Below, piece after piece: positions 1 through 6,687 of a stretch of 9,002 bases of DNA (its first letter is position 1; every line of letters starts with the position of its first letter). The stretch comes from Candidatus Poribacteria bacterium. Lineage in GTDB: Bacteria > Poribacteria > WGA-4E > WGA-3G. Made by a program: the position numbers and the translations under genes. The notes under the pieces were generated by a model. The model saw nothing but the letters and a program-made list of their open reading frames with translations. It was not told where the DNA came from and made no database searches. The stretch covers positions 1-9,002 of the forward strand of contig VXXH01000817.1 of NCBI GenBank assembly GCA_009835515.1. The letters are read 5' to 3'.

Positions 1-13
1 TTAGTACTCTCAT
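1..13 (-). CDS. Possible first codons of the next gene (very tentative)
   Basis: On the minus strand CAAGGACG is followed by ATG at 13-11, then AGA GTA CTA. AAGGA three bases ahead of ATG is close but plausible as a ribosome-binding site. In Bacillus-type clusters a gene for an RluD-family pseudouridine synthase follows lspA, so this may be its start. Four codons cannot identify it. Confidence 0.2.
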
Positions 14-90
14 CGTCCTTGAAAGTGCCACAGGAAACCAACGGTCTCCTATGCTACAAAAAGTGTGCCACAAACTAAATGAAGAACCAG

Positions 91-594
91 TCAAGCCTGC
101 TGGTCTTGATTACGGTGTCGGAACAGGTAAACAATCAACATGCCTGCCCCGATGCAGACAGAAATATCAGCGACGTTAAAGGTGGGCCAAAAGAGACCTT
201 GACTGACTATCCCGAATTGAAGAAAATCAATAACTTCCCCCAAATAGAGTCGATCAATGAAATTTCCAACAGCACCGCCGAGTAAAAAACCTAACGAGAC
301 CTGCATCCAACGACTCTCCCTGAATCGGAGATAATAGGTAAAAATGAAAACTAAAGCGACAATGGTAATGAGAATCAGCAAGACCCTATGCCCGGCGAGG
401 ACTCCGAAAGCCGCCCCAGTATTTCTATCGTGCCGAAGGTTGAAGAACCCGGGAATAATGGGAATTATCTCTGTTACCTGAGTAATGTGTTTCTGCACCA
501 ACCACTTAGTGCCCCAATCAAGTATCAACACGGGCACAGCCACACAAATCAAAAGCATAACATTTTGCCATGCATTTTTTTTAGGATTTTGCAT
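91..594 (-). CDS. lspA: Lipoprotein signal peptidase (signal peptidase II)
   Basis: This inner-membrane aspartyl protease cleaves the signal peptide of diacylglyceryl-modified prolipoproteins ahead of the lipobox cysteine. The 167-residue length is normal for the family. Seen: four hydrophobic segments (about 11-27, 67-88, 98-113 and 138-158); an N-terminal D26 in LILDWGTK; the NLRHDRNTGAAFG block at 52-64; GNFIDRL with D114; and FNVADIS with D143. N111, D114, N140 and D143 match the conserved catalytic-dyad surroundings. The ATG overlaps the last 14 bases of the upstream IleS-like gene. It is preceded by AAGAAGG and a GGAGGAGG stretch (minus strand), so translation is probably coupled. ileS-lspA adjacency is ancient and widespread in bacteria. 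The gene looks intact and functional. Confidence 0.96.
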   Translation of the reverse strand: MQNPKKNAWQNVMLLICVAVPVLILDWGTKWLVQKHITQVTEIIPIIPGFFNLRHDRNTGAAFGVLAGHRVLLILITIVALVFIFTYYLRFRESRWMQVSLGFLLGGAVGNFIDRLYLGEVIDFLQFGIVSQGLFWPTFNVADISVCIGAGMLIVYLFRHRNQDQQA

Positions 595-3313
595 CGTATA
601 CCTTCTTGACCTCCTCCCATTCCGCTTTTGCCTCGTCTTTTTTCACATCGGAAGGTTGCAGGCTTTGTCCAATCAGAGACGAGTGCGAGTGCCAGTTTCC
701 TTGAAAGATACTACGGTCACTGGCGATGCCCTCTATAGAAATGAGCCGATAGAAATGTTCGGCTAAAAAAGGTGTCAAGGGTGCGAATCGTTGTAGGAGT
801 CGAGTCGTTATCTCTGAAAGTATACTTTGCGCCGCATGTAGGGTTGTAGTAGGCCGAGATTCCATTGTGTGGCTATAAAAGCGAAGGTCGTCCTGACAAA
901 AATCAGTTAACAGCGTCCACATTTCGTAGAAATTCTCGGCTTGATAAGCCTGTTGTACGTCTTGCAAAAGTTGCGCGGTAACAGTTATTGCCAGCGCATC
1001 AATTGGAAGTGTTTTGCCAATAGCAGCGGTCTCCCCCGGTGCGTCAAGATCTGTATGGGTAGGTGTGCAGGCGAAATCGGTCTGAACTTCGCGTCCGTTA
1101 GCGGTGGTGAAAGGTTGTTCATCTTTAGAGGCTTTCGTAGCTGCATCCTTTTGTTTCTTTTGGCTTGCTTTTCGGGAATCACGTAGAAACGGGTAGAGGT
1201 ACTCACTTATATCATCGAATAGTGCTTGGAGCTGCTGATATTGCTCGAGGTATCCTTCGGCAAGTTTCTCAAGTTGTTTGGAACTCACCTGTTTCGCTTC
1301 AATATTCGGTGCTAAAGCGACGAGTCGGACCACATCGGCTGGATATTTATTAAGAAATGCGTCTTCAATCTGAATTTTGCCACCAATTTTTGGTAGCGTC
1401 TTAAGCGTTAGTTGCTTAAAGGGTTGACTTTCTTTAATTGGGCGACTTCTACTAAGCGCGGCGGAAATGACGCTAATTTCGGCTAACCATTTTGTCCACT
1501 GAGAATCGCCCACCCCTGTTTGTGGTACAAACATGACGCTGGTGTGTCCACCGAGGGGTTTCTTAAAGTCAGAGTTGTCAATGATTTGAAGCAGATTAGC
1601 AAAGTCACTATCAATGAGAGTCGCCTCTTTGCGAAAATCGGTTGAATTACAATTTAAACAGCGGGTATCAGTGGGCAAGAGTTCTTCAATGCTGAGTCCG
1701 AACCAGAATTCAAAGCTGCGCTGGATAGAATTGCGGATTGCATTGAGAGTATTTTTATCGGTGAGAGGTTCATCACACTGGTCACAGAGCAGGATTGGCA
1801 GGGGCATCCCCCATTGACGTTGTGTGGAAACTTGTAATTCTCCGAAATTAAGGACGATATCTCGGACCTTGCCAATACGTTTATCTTTGATATCGCCATA
1901 ATTATCCCAATATTCTTGAGCGTTGAGCAGTTGATTGGTGGCACTATTTTTAGCAATAGAGAACACCCATTTTGAACACGGTCGGAAAACGGCTAATTCC
2001 TTGCAGCGGGGACAGTGGGGTGCGTGTATCTCGTCGTTATGTGTTTTTAGGAGGACCCCGTATTTCTCCAATTGAGGGATAATAAATTTTTCTGCATCAA
2101 AGAGATATAAACCACACAATTGCCCGGCTTCTTCAGTGAACCTTCCGGTTTCATCAAAAATAGGTGTAGCATTTATATCTTCTAACACCCGTGCTATATT
2201 GTAACTGGGTTGATGATGTGCTGGGTTTAGCGGGATAACACCGGATTTTAAGAGAGACGTTGACTCGTCAGGAGTTTCTGTAATTAACGTTTCAGGGATG
2301 GGGGTAATCTTCAACTCCTTCGATGGAAAGAGTGGGTGCGTCACAGTGTATTGTGCGAGTTCAGAGGCTTTAATTTCCTTAATAGGTTTCGGCTCAGGTT
2401 GGCTGTTTGTGAGATGTTTACAAAAATATTCAAGCTGCGGTTCTGCAAAAAGGAGATATTCCTCTCCATGCTTAGTGAGCAGATAGGTAGCCTCCTCAGC
2501 AATCCCGATTTCGACGGTACCGGCTATCTCCCAGAGATGTGGCATCCGGATGCAAAAGGAGACATCAATGCCAAATTCCTCCAACCCGAAATTGAAAGGG
2601 AACTTCACATAACCGTTCAAAGCGTGTGCAGATTTTTGTAGGAGATTCGCTTCATTGAGGGGGGCTGTGCACTTCGGGCACCATGGACTGAGTTGTGGTA
2701 AATCGTGCAGATAATCGGAATCGCGTAGTCGGCTTATGAGGGCGATGAGTCGTGCTTCCTGTCGTGATTCAAGGGTTTTCTGAGAAGCATCCCAATCCGC
2801 AAAGATACCGAGTTGATAAAACTTCTGTTTCTGAATTTCTAATTCCTGCTTGTGGCGTGCGCGGCATCGCTTGCGTAGGACAGAGAGTTTGATCGGAGCT
2901 TTGGATTTTGCCTCCGCGATAATGCGTTCCTCAATCCAAAGCGGATAGGTTTCCCATACGGGTACGTAGGTAACCTGATGTCCTTGCATCAACGATGCTT
3001 TGAGGAAGACATCTTGGCAAATTTTTCTACAAAGCGTATCAAATGTGAGTGCATGAATAGCAGTGGGAGTTTCGCGAAGGACGTAGGTTTGGGTTTGAGA
3101 GACGTGGTTCGGTTGTGTCGAACTTACATTTGGCGTGGTGCGCTGTGCAGTATTCGATTTTTTGTTTGCGAGGGGGAAAACATCGGTGTCTGCCCAAACA
3201 TCCAAGACGGTTTTTTCGCGGCTCCTATCCGTTAACTGGAGCTTATCTTCTCGGCTCGTGGTTTTACCCCGTTTAAGCGTCGTGTTCTTTGCAGGGGAGT
3301 TTCGCTTTTTCAT
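581..3313 (-). CDS. Isoleucyl-tRNA synthetase (IleS) homologue lacking catalytic and editing motifs; probable pseudoenzyme
   Basis: A 910-residue protein colinear with class Ia IleS. Residues 1-27 are a basic, low-complexity tail. 34-50 (TVLDVWADTDVFPLA) match the IleS N-terminus. The Rossmann half-domain runs over 75-215, the CP1 editing region over about 216-430, the second Rossmann half over 430-670, and the helical anticodon-binding domain over about 680-860. Conserved blocks include FTEEAG (392-397), QRQWGMPLP (498-506) and RFAPLTPFLAEHF (842-854). Four CxxC pairs (212/215, 434/437, 510/513, 552/555) fit the two zinc knots of IleS. Signature motifs are gone: HIGH aligns with TFDT (90-93), KMSKS with TLPKI or KIGGK (639-646), GWDTHGLPIE with VWETYPLWIE (119-128), and DVWFDSG with LIDSDF. 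Editing TTTPWTLPAN becomes IRMPHLWEIA (255-264), and the editing Asp aligns with S370. Aminoacylation is therefore unlikely. The frame has no internal stop, so this is not an ordinary decaying pseudogene. The ATG has only a weak ribosome-binding site. Confidence 0.9.
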   Translation of the reverse strand: MKKRNSPAKNTTLKRGKTTSREDKLQLTDRSREKTVLDVWADTDVFPLANKKSNTAQRTTPNVSSTQPNHVSQTQTYVLRETPTAIHALTFDTLCRKICQDVFLKASLMQGHQVTYVPVWETYPLWIEERIIAEAKSKAPIKLSVLRKRCRARHKQELEIQKQKFYQLGIFADWDASQKTLESRQEARLIALISRLRDSDYLHDLPQLSPWCPKCTAPLNEANLLQKSAHALNGYVKFPFNFGLEEFGIDVSFCIRMPHLWEIAGTVEIGIAEEATYLLTKHGEEYLLFAEPQLEYFCKHLTNSQPEPKPIKEIKASELAQYTVTHPLFPSKELKITPIPETLITETPDESTSLLKSGVIPLNPAHHQPSYNIARVLEDINATPIFDETGRFTEEAGQLCGLYLFDAEKFIIPQLEKYGVLLKTHNDEIHAPHCPRCKELAVFRPCSKWVFSIAKNSATNQLLNAQEYWDNYGDIKDKRIGKVRDIVLNFGELQVSTQRQWGMPLPILLCDQCDEPLTDKNTLNAIRNSIQRSFEFWFGLSIEELLPTDTRCLNCNSTDFRKEATLIDSDFANLLQIIDNSDFKKPLGGHTSVMFVPQTGVGDSQWTKWLAEISVISAALSRSRPIKESQPFKQLTLKTLPKIGGKIQIEDAFLNKYPADVVRLVALAPNIEAKQVSSKQLEKLAEGYLEQYQQLQALFDDISEYLYPFLRDSRKASQKKQKDAATKASKDEQPFTTANGREVQTDFACTPTHTDLDAPGETAAIGKTLPIDALAITVTAQLLQDVQQAYQAENFYEMWTLLTDFCQDDLRFYSHTMESRPTTTLHAAQSILSEITTRLLQRFAPLTPFLAEHFYRLISIEGIASDRSIFQGNWHSHSSLIGQSLQPSDVKKDEAKAEWEEVKKVYDAKS

Positions 3314-3340
3314 ATCTTCGTATTTTTGTCTCTGAACGAT

Positions 3341-3355
3341 TTGTCAATTTGACAA
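3341..3355. promoter_or_regulatory. Perfect 15-bp palindrome upstream of the IleS-like gene
   Basis: TTGTCAA-T-TTGACAA is a perfect inverted repeat with 7-base arms around one central base. It ends 27 bases before the ATG of the IleS-like gene, in the 114-base gap after yggT. Its position and symmetry fit a dimeric repressor or activator site. I see no convincing promoter in the same gap: the TTGACA half-site is followed at 17 bases by AATACG only. The arms are AT-rich and short, so chance occurrence is possible. Confidence 0.3.
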
Positions 3356-3427
3356 GGTTATGTTTTTCGTGCGAGTTACCTCTCAGTTTTTTCCCGGATC
3401 AAGTGGGTCGGTATATCCTCTCATCTA

Positions 3428-3697
3428 TCACCAGAGTATCCGCGCCAGAATCTGTAGCAGAATAATCAGTATAAAAGGCGAAATGTCAATTCCAAAGTTC
3501 TGAGACGTTGATTGAAGGGCGTTCCGAATCGGGTTTAAAACTGGATCGACGATGCGACTTGTGAACCAATAGATTTGTCTGATGACTGCATTTTGTGTGC
3601 CAAAAACGAACCAAGAAAGCAAGGCGTTTACCAAAACTACGAATGTGTAAATTTCAAGCAGTCGAGCGATGAACCGAGCGAGGTTGTGTATAGGCAT
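3428..3697 (-). CDS. YggT/YlmG family membrane protein
   Basis: A small integral membrane protein of the YggT (YlmG, CCB3) family. In bacteria and plastids this family is linked to membrane or division-site organisation, but its exact role is unsettled. The ATG start gives 89 residues: a first membrane segment (LARFIARLLEIYTFVVLVNALLSWFVF, within about residues 5-34), the family signature RIVDPVLNPIRNAL at about 48-61, GIDISPF at about 69-75, and a second hydrophobic segment to the C-terminus. A TTG at 3721 would add eight residues. I prefer the ATG because it places the first membrane helix as in known homologues, though neither start has a well-spaced ribosome-binding site. It lies just downstream of proC and follows yggS, the usual yggS-proC-yggT or ylmE-ylmG arrangement. 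Confidence 0.88.
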   Translation of the reverse strand: MPIHNLARFIARLLEIYTFVVLVNALLSWFVFGTQNAVIRQIYWFTSRIVDPVLNPIRNALQSTSQNFGIDISPFILIILLQILARILW

Positions 3698-3724
3698 AGT
3701 TGCTGTTATTATATGCTCCAATTA

Positions 3725-4537
3725 TTATGCGTTACCAAGTTCTTTGGCTCGTTCTGTCGCAGCAAGAATAGCTTCTGTGAGTGTTGCCCGTAAGCCGCCG
3801 CATTCTAAGGCGTGAAGACCGGCGGCGGTTGTTCCGCCGGGTGTCGTAACACGATTCTTGAGTACCGCTGGATGTTCTTGCGTTTCGGCTAACATCGTAG
3901 CCGCCCCTAACACAGTATGGGTTGCGAGTTTTTGGGCATCCGCCCGAGCTATACCGACATGTACCGCTGCATCAGCGAGTGCTTCAATGAAGAGGGCGAC
4001 ATAAGCCGGTCCGCTGCCACTCACCCCTGTAACAGCATCAAGATGACGTTCATCCATAATTAGAGAGGTGCCGCAAGCGTTGAAAATTTCCTGTGAGATT
4101 CCAAGATGTGTCTCATTCACTGCAGTACCAGCGGTTAGTACCGATATTGCAGCCCCGACCGCTGCCGAGATGTTTGGCATCACCCGAACAATCGGTGGTG
4201 GGGTATGAAAATAAGCCTCAAGAGTTGTGGTCGTAACCCCCGCAGCGATGCTTATGAGCCACTGTGGTGCCGATAAGCTGTGCGCAATCTGTGGTAGAAT
4301 ATTTGGGACAGCTGCTGGTGGCACTGCACAGAAGATAACATCTGTTTTTTCTACCAAGTTAGCAATATCACCGGCATCGCTGGTGCCTTTTTCATGGCAG
4401 AGCTGCTGGACGAGGGTACTATCAAGGTCGGTAACCCAAATGTGTCTTGCGGGGAATACGACATCAGCAATACTGCGAGCGACAATGCCGCCCATCTTTC
4501 CAACGCCTATCACGCCTAATCGAAGGTCTTCTACCAC
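3725..4537 (-). CDS. proC: Pyrroline-5-carboxylate reductase
   Basis: Catalyses the NAD(P)H-dependent reduction of 1-pyrroline-5-carboxylate to L-proline, the last step of proline synthesis, in the cytosol. The 270 residues match the family's usual length. Seen: an N-terminal Rossmann fold with GVIGVGKMGG (8-17); CAVPP (70-74); ISIAAGV (95-101); VRVMPNISAAVGAA (117-130); then the C-terminal dimerisation domain with DAVTGVSGSGPAYV (167-180) and VTTPGGTTAAGLHALE (230-245). The start is GTG, supported by AGGAGA about six bases upstream and by the fold beginning directly after it. It lies 36 bases downstream of yggS and just upstream of yggT, where sepF sits in Bacillus-type clusters. It looks intact. 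Confidence 0.96.
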   Translation of the reverse strand: MVEDLRLGVIGVGKMGGIVARSIADVVFPARHIWVTDLDSTLVQQLCHEKGTSDAGDIANLVEKTDVIFCAVPPAAVPNILPQIAHSLSAPQWLISIAAGVTTTTLEAYFHTPPPIVRVMPNISAAVGAAISVLTAGTAVNETHLGISQEIFNACGTSLIMDERHLDAVTGVSGSGPAYVALFIEALADAAVHVGIARADAQKLATHTVLGAATMLAETQEHPAVLKNRVTTPGGTTAAGLHALECGGLRATLTEAILAATERAKELGNA

Positions 4538-4573
4538 TTTTTTCTCCTGACAGCACCGATGATGTATGGAAAC

Positions 4574-5305
4574 CTACGAACTCATTGAAGGCTCGAAGAT
4601 CGCCCTACCGATCCGAACGAGATTTGCCCCCTCTTCTATAGCGACCTCAAAGTCGTTTGTCATTCCCATAGAGAGGTATTGCATAGTAACCCCAGGGAAT
4701 CCTTCAGCTTCTACCTTCGCAGCAAGGGACCTTAGTAAAGCAAAAGCCGGACGGTTTGCGTCCGGTGAAGGACTGAACTGTCCCATTGTCATTAAACCGA
4801 TAATATTTGCCGTCGGATATGCCTGCGCGTCCGCCAGAAACGCCAGCAAATCCTCCGAGTTTAAGCCGTATTTACTTCTCTCGCGAGTCGTGTTTACCTG
4901 AATGAGAACCTTTATTCGTCGTGCTTGCGCTTCGGATCGGCGCGCTATCTCTGCTAAAAGCCGCAAACTGTCAACCGAATGAATCAAGGAAAACATGTCA
5001 AGCGCTGCTTTAACCTTATTCCTTTGTAGGTGCCCAACCAGATGCCATTGGCATGTTTTATGAGCAGGGTCGGAACGGGCAGCATCTATAATAGAATTGA
5101 CTGCTGCGTACTTTTGTTGCGCTTCTTGAACTCGGTTTTCACCGATGTTTGTAACACCAGCAGTGAGAACCGCCTGCATCTCCGGTACTGAACGTCCTTT
5201 TGTAACAGCAACAAGCTCTACTGCCTCCGGTGTGCGGTTACTCCGTTCTGCTGCGCGGGCGATACGTTCGTTGATGCTGAAGAGATTACTGGCAACGGAA
5301 TTCAA
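4574..5305 (-). CDS. YggS/PLPBP family pyridoxal-phosphate homeostasis protein
   Basis: A non-catalytic PLP carrier of the YggS/YlmE/PROSC family. In E. coli its loss disturbs vitamin B6 pools and valine/isoleucine metabolism. It has 243 residues, slightly above the usual 220-235. Seen: VAVTK with K36 as the PLP lysine; IGENRVQEA (54-62); WHLVGHLQRNK (87-97); QVNTTRERSKYGL (136-148); GLMTM (170-174); and LSMGMTNDFEVAIEEGANLVRIGRAIF (starting at 211), the phosphate-binding end of the barrel. The start is TTG, with a modest GGAA upstream. No other start codon would keep the first helix (VASNLFSINERIARAAE), so TTG is well supported. About 15 extra residues between the VQEA block and the WHLVGHLQ block account for part of the added length. 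Confidence 0.95.
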   Translation of the reverse strand: MNSVASNLFSINERIARAAERSNRTPEAVELVAVTKGRSVPEMQAVLTAGVTNIGENRVQEAQQKYAAVNSIIDAARSDPAHKTCQWHLVGHLQRNKVKAALDMFSLIHSVDSLRLLAEIARRSEAQARRIKVLIQVNTTRERSKYGLNSEDLLAFLADAQAYPTANIIGLMTMGQFSPSPDANRPAFALLRSLAAKVEAEGFPGVTMQYLSMGMTNDFEVAIEEGANLVRIGRAIFEPSMSS

Positions 5306-5347
5306 TTTTTCGATTCCAAGATTGGTTCAATGAATTAAAAAGGCTCT

Positions 5348-5629
5348 TCAGACTTCAGAATCGTCTACTGATTGCGTATCTGGATTTAAGGGTTCGTTTG
5401 TTGTATGAAAGAGAATACCAATAACAGCGACTAAGACAGCGACACTCATAATACCGATACCGACCGTTATCGTATATGTTGCCTCTGTATAAATCTGTGT
5501 GACCTGGACCGCGGTCTTGCTTTCCGCCAAAACCCCCTGATACCTGTTAGGATGGGTCCCACCGCGTACGATAAAAACCAACCCAATAAAACCTATAACA
5601 ATTGACAACGTTACAAAGAGCGCGCGCAT
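5348..5629 (-). CDS. Small membrane protein, two predicted membrane segments, unrecognised
   Basis: I do not recognise this 93-residue protein. Seen: a first hydrophobic segment at about 3-21 (FVTLSIVIGFIGLVFIV within it), a polar loop of about 30 residues with RGGTHPNRYQGVLAE, a second hydrophobic segment at about 53-74 (ITVGIGIMSVAVLVAVIGILF within it), and an acidic tail ending in DDSEV. Both ends are probably on the same side of the membrane. An alternative is that the first segment is an uncleaved signal anchor. The ATG has a clear AAGGA seven bases upstream. It is the first gene after the promoter at 5801-5829 and lies 42 bases ahead of yggS, so it probably leads the yggS-proC-yggT-IleS-like-lspA transcript. 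Upstream signals and codon-like composition make it a credible gene. Confidence 0.75.
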   Translation of the reverse strand: MRALFVTLSIVIGFIGLVFIVRGGTHPNRYQGVLAESKTAVQVTQIYTEATYTITVGIGIMSVAVLVAVIGILFHTTNEPLNPDTQSVDDSEV

Positions 5630-5651
5630 TTACGATTCCTTGGGTATCTAC

Positions 5652-5737
5652 CAAATTGTCGTCTAACAACAAACTTAAGAAATTATTGGACCTAACAAAC
5701 TGGAACATATAGGGAAAATAACGCTACAAATTGTCGT
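5652..5737. repeat. Pair of 11-base direct repeats in the leader
   Basis: CAAATTGTCGT occurs exactly at 5652-5662 and again at 5727-5737, a 75-base period, inside the leader of the second gene block. Two identical copies about seven helical turns apart could be paired binding sites. They could also be chance: I roughly estimate about a 1% expectation for an exact 11-base match in a 300-base region. Confidence 0.35.
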
Positions 5738-5800
5738 GAGGTTACGGCTGCGGGCAGTGCTGGCACTACAATCATCCAATTCGCGATATTTATACATTTA

Positions 5801-5829
5801 ATAATACCATATTTTTAGAAGGAATGCAA
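5801..5829 (-). promoter_or_regulatory. Putative sigma70 promoter for the yggS-proC-yggT-IleS-like-lspA block
   Basis: On the minus strand TTGCAT (5829-5824) is followed after exactly 17 bases by TATTAT (5806-5801), close to consensus at both boxes. It sits in an AT-rich patch between two gene blocks. Transcription would start near 5794, giving about 165 nt of leader before the ATG at 5629. The match is by eye only. Confidence 0.6.
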
Positions 5830-5928
5830 ATTTTTCGGTTGTCGATTGCCAGTAGTCGGAAACCATCAACTGTCGGTAAAAATAGTTCTGGGAAGAAACT
5901 GAACGGCTGTGTTTTAGAAGTGAGGAAT

Positions 5929-6687
5929 TTAGCTTTTGCTGTTGAGCCCGATAAATGAGAGCATTCTGCCTGTCTGTCCATCCTCAGCTCGATGGGAATA
6001 AAAAAGGTCTGTACGACAGGCAGTACAAAATGGCGATACTGAAATGGCGGCGGTGGGGACACCTATTTCAACCAATTGATTAACGTTAGCCGATTGTAGG
6101 TTCAGGTTTGTGCCGCTGCGGACGGTGCCGCCGAAGTGGTCGGTAAATTGGGTGAGCAGCTCCGTGCTGACGGTATAACAACACTGTTGGATGGACGGAC
6201 CTAAATGGATTTGGCAGTTTGCAGCAACTGTTCCAAATAGTGTCTCCATCCGGGCGAGGGTGTTTACTGCTATCCGTGCGAGCGTGCCCCGCCACCCTGC
6301 ATGGGCAATGCCGATCGCGGGCGTTTCGATATCTAATACGAAAATGGGGACACAATCAGCGGTGAAAATGCCTAATGCTACTTTGCACTGAGTAGTGACG
6401 AGTGCATCCGCTTCTGGAGGTTGCGTCCCGATTGCCGGTGATAGGTTAGCTCCATCAATAACATCGGTACCGTGAACCTGACGACAGTAACGCAGCTGCG
6501 TTAAGCCGGTTTTCTGAAAGAGAATTTCCCTGTTGGCTGCAACTGCATCGGGATCATCACCGACGTGTTCGGCAAGATTCAGGGAGGTGTAAGGTGGACG
6601 ACTGACACCGCCATGGCGTAGACTCACGCCAGCGGTGACGATGTTAGTTGCCTCAAGTTCCTGAATTGCGTGATAGATCTTCTTCAC
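5929..6687 (-). CDS. pgeF: PgeF/YlmD family (DUF152) polyphenol-oxidase-like protein
   Basis: A member of the YfiH/LACC1/PgeF family. Reported activities are purine nucleoside phosphorylase/deaminase chemistry, and, in E. coli, removal of misincorporated L-serine from peptidoglycan precursors; it acts in the cytosol. The 252 residues are typical. Seen: LRHGGVSRPPYTSLNLAEHVGDD (from residue 23), CRQVHGTD with H72, DALVT (94-98), FTADCVPI with C112, IAHAGWRGT with H129, GPSIQQCCY (163-171), CTACRTDLFYSHR (221-233) and GQTGRMLSFI (237-246). H72, C112 and H129 are the family's zinc ligands. The start is GTG, overlapping the cupin gene's stop by four bases (GTGA), with AGAGAAG upstream. Placed ahead of yggS it matches ylmD-ylmE in Bacillus. 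Confidence 0.95.
   Translation of the reverse strand: MKKIYHAIQELEATNIVTAGVSLRHGGVSRPPYTSLNLAEHVGDDPDAVAANREILFQKTGLTQLRYCRQVHGTDVIDGANLSPAIGTQPPEADALVTTQCKVALGIFTADCVPIFVLDIETPAIGIAHAGWRGTLARIAVNTLARMETLFGTVAANCQIHLGPSIQQCCYTVSTELLTQFTDHFGGTVRSGTNLNLQSANVNQLVEIGVPTAAISVSPFCTACRTDLFYSHRAEDGQTGRMLSFIGLNSKS

Larger units (their letters stand above)
5630..5928. other. 299-base gene-free region between pgeF and the small membrane protein gene
   Basis: No credible gene is seen on either strand. The region holds a sigma70-type promoter on the minus strand (5801-5829), a leader of about 165 nt, an 11-base direct repeat and a short dyad (AGTGC-TG-GCACT, 5756-5767). I see no clear rho-independent terminator after pgeF: there is no GC-rich stem followed by a T run on the minus strand. 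An open frame crossing from the pgeF 3' end lacks protein-like features. Confidence 0.6.

Noticed and set aside
25..72. Direct repeat GTGCCACA (25-32 and 65-72) downstream of lspA as a mobile-element end or terminator
   Set aside because: Eight bases is too short to be meaningful, and the dyad around the second copy has almost no loop and an interrupted stem, so it is not a credible terminator.
581..3313. The IleS-like gene as an ordinary functional ileS or as a simple pseudogene
   Set aside because: Functional ileS is unlikely because HIGH, KMSKS and the editing motifs are all missing. A simple pseudogene is unlikely because 910 codons are open with the fold landmarks and zinc cysteines preserved.
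5692..5775. A 27-codon minus-strand frame in the leader (begins MIVVPALPAAV) as a leader peptide
   Set aside because: There is no ribosome-binding site, no run of regulatory codons such as Ile, and no alternative hairpins or terminator that would make an attenuator.
5790..6062. Open frame on the minus strand crossing the 3' end of pgeF into the intergenic gap
   Set aside because: It overlaps a well-supported pgeF in another frame, has no ribosome-binding site and shows no domain-like features. pgeF itself has its normal C-terminus, so no frameshift needs explaining.
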